A DNA stretch of 64,000 nt. Source: Candidatus Nyctobacter psychrophilus. Lineage in GTDB: Bacteria; Vulcanimicrobiota; Vulcanimicrobiia; Vulcanimicrobiales; Vulcanimicrobiaceae. The DNA is taken from contig JACRTY010000034.1 of assembly GCA_014305025.1 (NCBI GenBank), positions 1-64,000 on the forward strand, written 5' to 3'. The position numbers and the translations under genes are program-made. Positions 58,194-64,000 of the stretch are shown piece by piece (the stretch's first letter is position 1; the number at the start of each line of letters is the position of its first letter). Below the pieces are notes generated by a model. The model was not told where the DNA came from and did not search any database. It was given only the letters and a program-made list of their open reading frames with translations.

Positions 58194-60317
58194 ATGATCG
58201 TGCAGCCCCAGCCGGCCGTTGCCGGCGAGCGCGAAGCACCCGTACTGCCCGCAACGCCGGTGCTGGACGACCCGTCGCTCTACTTCAGTCGCGAGCTTTC
58301 GTGGCTGGAGTTCAACGACCGTGTCCTCGAAGAGGCGATCGACGGCAGCAATCCGCTGCTGGAGCGCCTCAAATTCACGGCCATCTACGGCACCAATCTC
58401 GACGAGTATTTCATGATTCGGGTGGCGGCGCTCAAGCAGCAGATCGCCGCCGAAGTGCACAAGCGCGCCAACGATGGACGGCTGCCTGCCGAGCAACTCG
58501 CCGCGATCTCCGAACGGCTGCGCGGCTCACTGGAACGGTTTCGCGCCCTCTTGTGCGATCGGCTTTTTCCGGCGCTGGAGCGCGAGGGCATCGCCATTCG
58601 GCGCTACGAAGAACTAACCGTCACGCAACGTGCCGAACTCGAGCGCATGTTCGAGGCGCGGGTCTTTCCGGTTCTCACGCCGCTGGCCGTCGATCAGGGC
58701 CACCCGTTTCCGTATATCTCCAACCTGTCGCTGTCGCTCGGCGTCGAGATGTATGAGATGACCGACGACGGACCGCGCATGCACTTTGCGCGGGTCAAAG
58801 TTCCACCGAGCCTCCCGCGCTTCGTGCCGCTGCCCGCGCCCGAGGGACAATACCAGTACGTCACCTTGGAAGACGTGATCGCGCACAATCTGGGCGCCCT
58901 CTTTCCGGGCATGGACGTGCGCGCTTCGTACTGTTTCCGCGTCACCCGCGACGCCGACCTCGATCTGCAGGAAGATGAGGCCGACGATCTGTTGCGCGCG
59001 ATCGAATCGGAGTTACAACGGCGCCGCTTCGGGGAGCCGGTCCGGCTTGAAGTCGAAGCCTCGATGCCCCTCCACTTACGCGGCATGTTGCTCGAAGCGC
59101 TGTCGCTCGACGACGTCGACTTGTATGAAATCGACGGCCTGATGGGCTGGTCGGATTTCTTGACGATCGCCAATCTCGACCGGCCCGATTTGCACGATCC
59201 GCCCTTCACGCCCGCGATTCCTAAGCGCCTCGTCGGCGAACCCGACATCTTCGCAGCGATTCGCGAAGGCGATCTGTTGCTGCACCACCCGTTCGACTCG
59301 TTCGATCCGGTCGTCCAATTCGTGCAGGCCGCCGCCAGTGACCCAAGCGTGCTCGCGATCAAACAGACGCTGTACCGCACCTCCGGAAACTCGCCGATCA
59401 TCGCGGCGCTGATCGAAGCGGCGGAGGGCGGCAAACAAGTTGCCGCCCTGATCGAACTCAAGGCACGCTTCGACGAAGAGAACAACATTCAGTGGGCGCG
59501 TAACCTCGAACGCGTCGGGGCGCACGTCGTCTACGGATTCCCCGGTCTCAAGGTGCACGCTAAAGTGACGCTCGTGGTGCGGGATGAACCCGACGGCATC
59601 CGGCGCTACATGCACTTCGGCACCGGCAACTACAACGACAAGACGGCGCGCATCTACACCGACGTGTCGCTGTTCACCTGCCGCCCGGATCTGGGTCGCG
59701 ATGTCACGCACCTCTTCAACCGGCTGACCGGATTCTCGAAGGCGACGCGCTACGAAGAATTGCTGGTCGCGCCGACGTCCCTGCGCTCCGGTTTTCTCGA
59801 ATTGATCGAGCGCGAAACCGAACACGCCGTAGCCGGCCGCCCAAGCGGCATCGTGGCGAAGCTCAACGCGGTCAGCGACGGCGGCATCGTGCGCGCCCTG
59901 TATCGCGCTTCCCAGGCGGGCGTGCCGATCGACCTCTTCGTGCGCGGCATGTGCGAACTGCGCCCGGGCGTGCCCGGCGTCAGCGAGACGATCCGCGTAC
60001 GCAGCATCGTGGGCCGCTTCCTGGAGCACTCACGCATCTTCTGTTTTGCCAACGGCGGACGCCGTGAGATCTTCATCGGTAGCGCCGACTGGATGGGGCG
60101 TAACCTCGACCGCCGCGTCGAAACGATCGTGCCCGTGCTCGACGCGGCGTTGCGTGACGACATTGTTGCCGACATTCTCAACGTCTACGCCGAGGACAAC
60201 TGTAAAACGCGCTGGCTGCGCTCCGACGGAACCTACGTGCGCAGGCTTCCTCACAATGGCGAAGCCCGCCACTGTGCGCAGACGATGCTGCTCGAAGCGG
60301 CGCAAGCCCTCTCCTAA
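58194..60317 (+). CDS. ppk1: Polyphosphate kinase 1
   Basis: Catalyses reversible transfer of the ATP gamma phosphate to polyphosphate. From the ATG giving MIVQPQPAVA the protein has 707 aa (E. coli Ppk 688). N domain with LYFSRELSWLEFNDRVLEEA and YGTNLDEYFMIRVAALKQQI; catalytic HKD-like segment RYMHFGTGNYNDKTARIYTD with His474 as the phospho-acceptor; second signature LEHSRIFCFANGGRREIFIG. In-frame ATG at 58146 and GTG at 58158 are alternative starts. Divergent from the osmoprotectant operon. Confidence 0.96.
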   Translation: MIVQPQPAVAGEREAPVLPATPVLDDPSLYFSRELSWLEFNDRVLEEAIDGSNPLLERLKFTAIYGTNLDEYFMIRVAALKQQIAAEVHKRANDGRLPAEQLAAISERLRGSLERFRALLCDRLFPALEREGIAIRRYEELTVTQRAELERMFEARVFPVLTPLAVDQGHPFPYISNLSLSLGVEMYEMTDDGPRMHFARVKVPPSLPRFVPLPAPEGQYQYVTLEDVIAHNLGALFPGMDVRASYCFRVTRDADLDLQEDEADDLLRAIESELQRRRFGEPVRLEVEASMPLHLRGMLLEALSLDDVDLYEIDGLMGWSDFLTIANLDRPDLHDPPFTPAIPKRLVGEPDIFAAIREGDLLLHHPFDSFDPVVQFVQAAASDPSVLAIKQTLYRTSGNSPIIAALIEAAEGGKQVAALIELKARFDEENNIQWARNLERVGAHVVYGFPGLKVHAKVTLVVRDEPDGIRRYMHFGTGNYNDKTARIYTDVSLFTCRPDLGRDVTHLFNRLTGFSKATRYEELLVAPTSLRSGFLELIERETEHAVAGRPSGIVAKLNAVSDGGIVRALYRASQAGVPIDLFVRGMCELRPGVPGVSETIRVRSIVGRFLEHSRIFCFANGGRREIFIGSADWMGRNLDRRVETIVPVLDAALRDDIVADILNVYAEDNCKTRWLRSDGTYVRRLPHNGEARHCAQTMLLEAAQALS

Positions 60318-60325
60318 CGAATGCC

Positions 60326-60345
60326 CCCACGAGCGCCGGCGTGGG
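60326..60345. terminator. Short hairpin between ppk1 and thioesterase gene
   Basis: CCCACG-AGCGCCGG-CGTGGG, a 6-bp stem with an 8-nt loop, occupies most of the 28-nt gap between two converging genes. No T-run; weak terminator candidate. Confidence 0.35.
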
Positions 60346-60792
60346 TCAGGAGGCGGACGATGCGACCCGGATCAGCGTTTGCTGCATGAGTGCGCAGGGC
60401 GACCGCTTGCCGTCGCGATCGACGAATATCTCGATGCTGCAGACGGTCAGCGTGCGACCGCTGCGCACGACGCGCGCGTCGGCAACCAGCGTTTCGCCGT
60501 GAGCCGGCGCCAGTAAATTGATCTTGAACTCGACGGCTAAGACGTCTCCGTCCGCACCGAACAGCGTTGCGGCCGCGCAACCGCCGGTCGCGTCGGCGAG
60601 CGTGCTCGTCACGCCCGCGTGGAAGTAGCCATGCTGCTGTCCGAGCTCCGGCCGGAACGGCGCGACCGCGACGCAGCGGCCGGGTTCCAGTTCCGTGATC
60701 TTGGCTCCGAGCAACGCGAGGGCGCCCTGGCGGGCGAAGATGTCCCGCACGCGCCTTTGCCAGCCGGCATCGCGGGGCTCGAACGGCGCCAC
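60346..60792 (-). CDS. PaaI/HotDog-fold thioesterase
   Basis: A 148-aa hotdog-fold acyl-CoA thioesterase: FARQGALALLGAKITELEPG, RCVAVAPFRPELGQQHGYFH, AGVTSTLADATGGCAAATLF (the active-site helix with Asp) and AVEFKINLLAPAHGETLVAD. It resembles PaaI-like and DUF4442-type proteins; substrate unknown. GTG start 2 nt after the EVE-domain gene, last of the BolA-Grx-EVE-PaaI operon. Confidence 0.92.
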   Translation of the reverse strand: MAPFEPRDAGWQRRVRDIFARQGALALLGAKITELEPGRCVAVAPFRPELGQQHGYFHAGVTSTLADATGGCAAATLFGADGDVLAVEFKINLLAPAHGETLVADARVVRSGRTLTVCSIEIFVDRDGKRSPCALMQQTLIRVASSAS

Positions 60793-60794
60793 GT

Positions 60795-61286
60795 TCAGCG
60801 CCGTTGCTCGCCGGCGAGCGGCGGTTCACGCGCGGCCATCCGTAAAACGATTTCCCATTCGCGCGGATGCACGGGTTGGACCGACAAGCGTGAGCCTCTG
60901 CGCAACAACACCATCGTCGGCGCCAGCGCCGGATTGGAGCGCAGTTCCGCGAGCGAAACGAAGCGCGGCAATGCGGCCTCGTAGGCCACGTCGACCATCT
61001 CCCACATCGGCTTTTCTGCGGTCGCGCGCCGATCGTAATAGGGACTCTGCGGATCCCGGGCGGTAAAATCGGGATACGCCTCGCGCACGACGCGAACGAT
61101 GCCCGCGATGCCCGGAACTTTCGTGCTACTGTGATAGAAGAAGCCAAGATCGCCGACGCGCATCGCCTGCATGTGGTTGCGCGCCACAAAATTGCGAACG
61201 CCGCTCCATTCGGTGCGGCGTTCGCGTTCCAGACGGTCGAAACCGTACGATTCGGTCTCGCTCTTGAAGAGCCAGTAGGCGCTCAG
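60795..61286 (-). CDS. EVE-domain protein (modified-base/nucleotide-binding type), CTG start
   Basis: A 163-aa PUA-like EVE domain: SAYWLFKSETESYGFDRLER, RTEWSGVRNFVARNHMQAMR, VGDLGFFYHSSTKVPGIAGI and VRVVREAYPDFTARDPQSPY, YYDRRATAEKPMWEMVDVAY. EVE domains bind modified cytosines and other small ligands. The conserved N-terminus (YWLFKSE) has no ATG, GTG or TTG before it. CTG at 61286, in a CTGA overlap with the glutaredoxin stop, is the only fitting start. A GTG at 61187 would delete the core of the domain. Confidence 0.88.
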   Translation of the reverse strand: MSAYWLFKSETESYGFDRLERERRTEWSGVRNFVARNHMQAMRVGDLGFFYHSSTKVPGIAGIVRVVREAYPDFTARDPQSPYYDRRATAEKPMWEMVDVAYEAALPRFVSLAELRSNPALAPTMVLLRRGSRLSVQPVHPREWEIVLRMAAREPPLAGEQRR

Positions 61287-61642
61287 CGGAGGTTGATGAC
61301 CGGCGCCGGTTCCGCGTGATCGGGAAACGTCTGGCTCAGCAGCGTCCGTAGTTCGCCGTTCTCCGCCATGGGCCCCAGAATATCGGTGTCACCGTAAAAC
61401 TTCCCGCCGATGAAGACCTTCGGTAAGGTCGGCCAGTTGGTCATCTGCGAAAGCGCCTCACGCTTGGGCATGTCCTCGAGCACGTCGACGACCGCAAACG
61501 GGTAGCCCATACGATTGAAGAACGCAATCGTCTCTAACGTAAAACCGCAGCGCGGCACGTCTTTGGTGCCCTTGCCGTACACGAGGATTTTGTTGGCGGC
61601 AAGCTCCTGCTCGATCTCTTGACGAAGGTTATCGGTCGACAT
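61283..61642 (-). CDS. grxD: Monothiol glutaredoxin, Grx4/GrxD family
   Basis: A 119-aa CGFS-type glutaredoxin; here the active site reads CGFT (KDVPRCGFTLETIAFFNRMG). VVDVLEDMPKREALSQMTNW, PTLPKVFIGGKFYGDTDILG carry the cis-Pro and GSH-binding residues. Such proteins transfer [2Fe-2S] clusters, usually with a BolA partner, whose gene lies 2 nt upstream. Ser-to-Thr at the third site position is conservative. The stop overlaps the EVE start. Confidence 0.95.
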   Translation of the reverse strand: MSTDNLRQEIEQELAANKILVYGKGTKDVPRCGFTLETIAFFNRMGYPFAVVDVLEDMPKREALSQMTNWPTLPKVFIGGKFYGDTDILGPMAENGELRTLLSQTFPDHAEPAPVINLR

Positions 61643-61644
61643 CG

Positions 61645-61878
61645 TTACTCCAAAGTTTCAGTGCGAATGGACATGGCGTGGATGCGGCCATCGGCGCGCG
61701 CCTCGGCAACCGCTGCTTCGACCATGCGGTGTCGGTCCATCAGTGAGACACCCACGAACGACCCCGAGCGTACCAACACGTTGAAGTGATCCATGGTGCC
61801 GGTCAGGTCTTGGATTTCCACGTGGGCATCGGGTAGCGCGCGGTGGATCAGCGCAGTCATCGCATCATTGCGAATCAT
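61645..61878 (-). CDS. BolA-family protein
   Basis: A 77-aa BolA: ALIHRALPDAHVEIQDLTGT, MDHFNVLVRSGSFVGVSLMD and RHRMVEAAVAEARADGRIHA, MSIRTETL, with the conserved His in DRHRMV that binds the Fe-S cluster shared with monothiol glutaredoxin. Adjacent to grxD, as in many bacteria. Functions in Fe-S homeostasis. Confidence 0.95.
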   Translation of the reverse strand: MIRNDAMTALIHRALPDAHVEIQDLTGTMDHFNVLVRSGSFVGVSLMDRHRMVEAAVAEARADGRIHAMSIRTETLE

Positions 61879-61941
61879 CGCCGGCCGCCGTTCGCGCCGA
61901 GCCGCCCGCGCCCCCGCCGAAGCGACGGGCGTGGGCTATGA

Positions 61942-62196
61942 CTATGGCGGAAGCTCGGGCAGGCGGACGCCGCGCAGGACGAGCCACGATTCGCGCGCTT
62001 CGCGCGCCGTGTCGGGAAGAACCGTCGCCAGTCGCTCCAGCGCTCGCCCCGCTGAGGCCGCCAAGACGATCGTGGCTACGCCCATCGAGATTGCCGGTAC
62101 GCCCCGCGCTCGAAGCCCCGTCCCGACCGAAAATCGGCTCGCGCGCACGATGCCGCGCAGGTCGAGCGCCGCGCCCAGCGATGTGAAATCTGGCAT
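61942..62196 (-). CDS. Small hypothetical protein upstream of bolA
   Basis: An 84-aa protein with no recognisable domain: TSLGAALDLRGIVRASRFSV, then a mildly hydrophobic helix (VPAISMGVATIVLAASAGRA) and an Arg-rich tail. It lies 63 nt upstream of bolA on the same strand and could be the first gene of that operon. High G+C makes chance ORFs of this size likely, so existence is uncertain. Confidence 0.4.
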   Translation of the reverse strand: MPDFTSLGAALDLRGIVRASRFSVGTGLRARGVPAISMGVATIVLAASAGRALERLATVLPDTAREARESWLVLRGVRLPELPP

Positions 62197-62420
62197 GTCA
62201 CAGACGTTCTCTGCGCGGCCCGAAGAAGCCGCCGGATGGACCGGCGAATTCCGAAGTTCTTTATCATCGCTTGGTCACGGAACCGTCGAGCGTAGCGCAG
62301 CCGTGTCAAACGCAGTTCAACGAAACCAGCACGTCGCGAAGGCTTCTGTCTTCTGACCACACGCGCACCACGAAGGGACGCGCCGGGCCGCTCATCGTCG
62401 CCCATAAGAGTCGTTCGTCA

Positions 62421-62753
62421 TCAGTGGACCTCGTTGGAAGCACTCTCGGAATGGGTCGGCGGTGCTGTGGCACTGCGGCGGCGCGCCGGGACGTGCTCGA
62501 GTAGCGTCATGGAGGCGTACGCGCCAATCCACGAACCGAGCGCGGCGAAGAACACGTATTCCCAATTGCGCGTGTACGAGATGACCGCGAACGACGAGAG
62601 CAAATACCAGATGCCGCTCCACGTAGCCGCCGCAAGCCGCCGCCGTCCGGAGACCGCCGCAGTAAACATGACGTACACGGCATCGGTGAAGGCCGTGGCG
62701 ACCACGACTCCAAGCGCGACTAGCGGCTCGATCGCAGTGGGATGCAAAGACAC
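62421..62753 (-). CDS. Small integral membrane protein
   Basis: A 110-aa protein with three hydrophobic segments (ALGVVVATAFTDAVYVMFTA, AATWSGIWYLLSSFAVISYT, YVFFAALGSWIGAYASMTLL) and a polar, Thr/Ser-rich C-terminus. No named family. The conserved-looking SYTRNWEYV turn between helices 2 and 3 and its clean topology argue for a real gene. It starts 7 nt after the stop of the next gene on the same strand, so the two are co-transcribed. Confidence 0.65.
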   Translation of the reverse strand: MSLHPTAIEPLVALGVVVATAFTDAVYVMFTAAVSGRRRLAAATWSGIWYLLSSFAVISYTRNWEYVFFAALGSWIGAYASMTLLEHVPARRRSATAPPTHSESASNEVH

Positions 62754-62760
62754 GGTTACG

Positions 62761-63369
62761 TCAACGTGCCGTCGTGCTGCTCGTGCGGTCCACAGCGGTC
62801 GGCCGCGAATCCGCGCCGCGCACGGATATGCCGATCTTGGGAATGGCGGCGAACACTTTCTGATCTCTTATCAGCCGGCGGCGGTAATGCACGAACTCGT
62901 CGAGTGGATACCACAGCCCAACCCACGCAATGACGAGGGACACGCCATCGCCGAACAGCAGCTTCAACAGCGGCGGCAAGGTGCCTTGGTTGAAATAGAA
63001 CGATAGTACAAATCCCAAGATGAAGAGGACGAGGCCCACCTTAAAGGATCCGAGGACGTCACGCCATTCGGTCCTGCGTTCCGTCTCGTTTTGTCGTTGA
63101 CGAAGGCGGCAGTATCGGTCGATCGATTGACGGAAACACATCTGGGTGTCCGGCTTGACCTGATTGGTCGGGAGCAGAAATGTGGCATGCAGACTCGCGC
63201 CCGGGCAGGCACTAACTTCCTGGACGAGTTCATCGATGCCGGTGACAAGCCGTCCGTCCTCTGAAAACATGTCGCTCGCTCCGGACTCGAACAACTCCGA
63301 GGGTGAGTTCAGCCGGATGACGACTTCACGCTGATGCACGGGCGAATGCACCGATCGACGGTATGGCAC
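62761..63369 (-). CDS. Hypothetical membrane protein
   Basis: A 202-aa protein with a soluble N-terminal half (REVVIRLNSPSELFESGASD, GIDELVQEVSACPGASLHAT, FLLPTNQVKPDTQMCFRQSI), then two transmembrane helices (VGLVLFILGFVLSFYF and LFGDGVSLVIAWVGLWYPLD) and a basic tail. No family recognised. Co-transcribed with the small membrane protein downstream. Confidence 0.7.
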   Translation of the reverse strand: MPYRRSVHSPVHQREVVIRLNSPSELFESGASDMFSEDGRLVTGIDELVQEVSACPGASLHATFLLPTNQVKPDTQMCFRQSIDRYCRLRQRQNETERRTEWRDVLGSFKVGLVLFILGFVLSFYFNQGTLPPLLKLLFGDGVSLVIAWVGLWYPLDEFVHYRRRLIRDQKVFAAIPKIGISVRGADSRPTAVDRTSSTTAR

Positions 63370-63662
63370 CGGAGCCCGGAGCGCACACTGGAAAGGCCCA
63401 GCGGACGAAGGTAGACTTCACGGAAGAGGCCTCCTGAATAGGGTCAGGGCCGCAGCGTCGCATTCGTGACGAAGCTGACGCGTCCCACTCAGAGGGGCCA
63501 TCTTCGTGTGGTTGGGCCCGAACGACGACGACGCGATGATGTCGGTTGAGGGCACCGACCTCGATCCGGATCGATTGAAACATCTTGCGGGCACTGGGCA
63601 GACTGCAAGGGCCGGACCGATTGAAGGACGGGGGCGGCACGGCGACCTAGAAGCGCTTCGCG
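63370..63662. other. Intergenic region before the last gene
   Basis: No supported gene. A short open frame on the plus strand (from about 63509, VWLGPNDDDA) lacks a ribosome site and family resemblance. The promoters of the divergent flanking genes must lie here. Confidence 0.4.
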
Positions 63663-64000
63663 ATGGTAACGGTCGCGCCCAATGCCTTGACGACGCTTGG
63701 CGGCGTTTTGCGTCTGCAGCCGGGTGCGTTCGTTCACGAGCTTGGCGCCGAGAACTCGGTTTCGACGGCGCTGGTCATCGTGCTCATCGCCGGGTTCTCG
63801 GAGGCGGTTGGACAAAGCGTCGTGCTGTTTGCGAATCGGGTGAAGCCGGTTCGGTTCGTCTTTACGATTGCGATCCAGTCGCTGTTGTCCGCGTTTGGTT
63901 TCGTGTTTCTGGTTTTGAGTACGTGGGCGATCACCGCGCTAACTCATCGGACACACGTGCCCATTGGACGGATGGCACTCGCTTTTGCGCTGAGCTACGT
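63663..64000 (+). CDS. Multi-pass membrane protein (Yip1-like?), 3' end outside window
   Basis: About 112 residues are visible: a short amphipathic N-terminus (VTVAPNALTTLGGVLRLQPG), then hydrophobic helices (STALVIVLIAGFSEAVGQSV and FVFTIAIQSLLSAFGFVFLV, then WAITALT). The pattern recalls Yip1/DUF1282-type bacterial membrane proteins but is too incomplete to be sure. A stop lies five codons upstream in frame, so this ATG is the most likely start. Confidence 0.6.
   Translation, partial: MVTVAPNALTTLGGVLRLQPGAFVHELGAENSVSTALVIVLIAGFSEAVGQSVVLFANRVKPVRFVFTIAIQSLLSAFGFVFLVLSTWAITALTHRTHVPIGRMALAFALSY

Noticed and set aside
1-64000. CRISPR arrays, tRNA or rRNA genes, prophage
   Set aside because: No regular repeat-spacer pattern, cloverleaf with CCA-type 3' end, or rRNA core sequence was seen; only one recombinase fragment is present.

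Overview
This is a gene-dense chromosomal window with high G+C and strongly G/C-ending codons. It carries no rRNA, tRNA or CRISPR array that I can see. The cell is probably diderm: there is a large outer-membrane beta-barrel protein with an OstA/LptD-like front end, a decayed TonB-receptor tail, LolA-like secreted proteins and a lipoprotein foldase. GTG and TTG starts are common, and adjacent genes often share a 4-nt start/stop overlap (ATGA, GTGA, TTGA and one CTGA). With three ECF sigma factors and many short secreted Pro/Thr/Ala-rich proteins, this resembles Eremiobacterota (WPS-2)/Vulcanimicrobiota or a similar deep soil lineage. That placement is inference only.

Layout. 1-5.2 kb: a PrsA/SurA-type lipoprotein foldase (cut by the window edge), mfd and a small heat-shock protein. 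5.2-8.3 kb: a MocR regulator, an SDR and an AhpD-like protein. 8.4-11.5 kb: a scrap-yard with a broken NAD(P)-binding gene fused to the tail of a tyrosine recombinase, a frameshifted AraC gene butted against a TonB-receptor tail, one intact hydrolase and a 21-codon ORF with a strong Shine-Dalgarno. 11.5-17.3 kb: regulators (XRE/MmyB, an ECF sigma coupled to a TipAS-only protein, AraC), a NIPSNAP protein, a two-gene nucleotidyltransferase cassette resembling toxin-antitoxin, and a VOC protein.

17.3-33.9 kb is a large cell-envelope block. A polyprenyl-phosphate sugar synthase (GT2), a polytopic GT87/GT39-like glycosyltransferase and two exported proteins lie in one tight operon, behind a conserved enzyme of unknown function. 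A third exported paralogue lies divergently and is followed by larB. Then come a CBM-like secreted protein coupled to an outer-membrane barrel protein, an initiating sugar-1-phosphate transferase, MurJ, a Wzx-like flippase, and four enzymes matching UDP-2,3-diacetamido-2,3-dideoxy-uronate biosynthesis (2-epimerase, aminotransferase, dehydrogenase, N-acetyltransferase).

33.9-64 kb is mostly housekeeping and metabolism. It holds an ECF sigma/anti-sigma/bactofilin-like operon; lysine 5,6-aminomutase (kamDE) coupled to a PBP4-type peptidase; MarR and ECF regulators; M20 peptidase and ROK kinase; an MGDG-synthase-like glycosyltransferase with a hydroxylase-like membrane protein; a lytic transglycosylase; DUF2231-Rieske and hemerythrin; EgtD next to an internally deleted dienelactone hydrolase; a type III PKS with an ICMT-like methyltransferase; an OpuC/OsmF-type osmoprotectant ABC importer divergent from ppk1; and a BolA-Grx-EVE-PaaI operon. 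The last 1.8 kb holds unrecognised membrane proteins, one cut by the window end.

The best candidates for something undescribed are the 17.3-22.4 kb operon (a possible extracytoplasmic glycosylation system with its own Ser/Thr/Pro-rich substrates), the sigma-TipAS pair at 12.5-13.5 kb, and the nucleotidyltransferase cassette at 15.7-16.8 kb.
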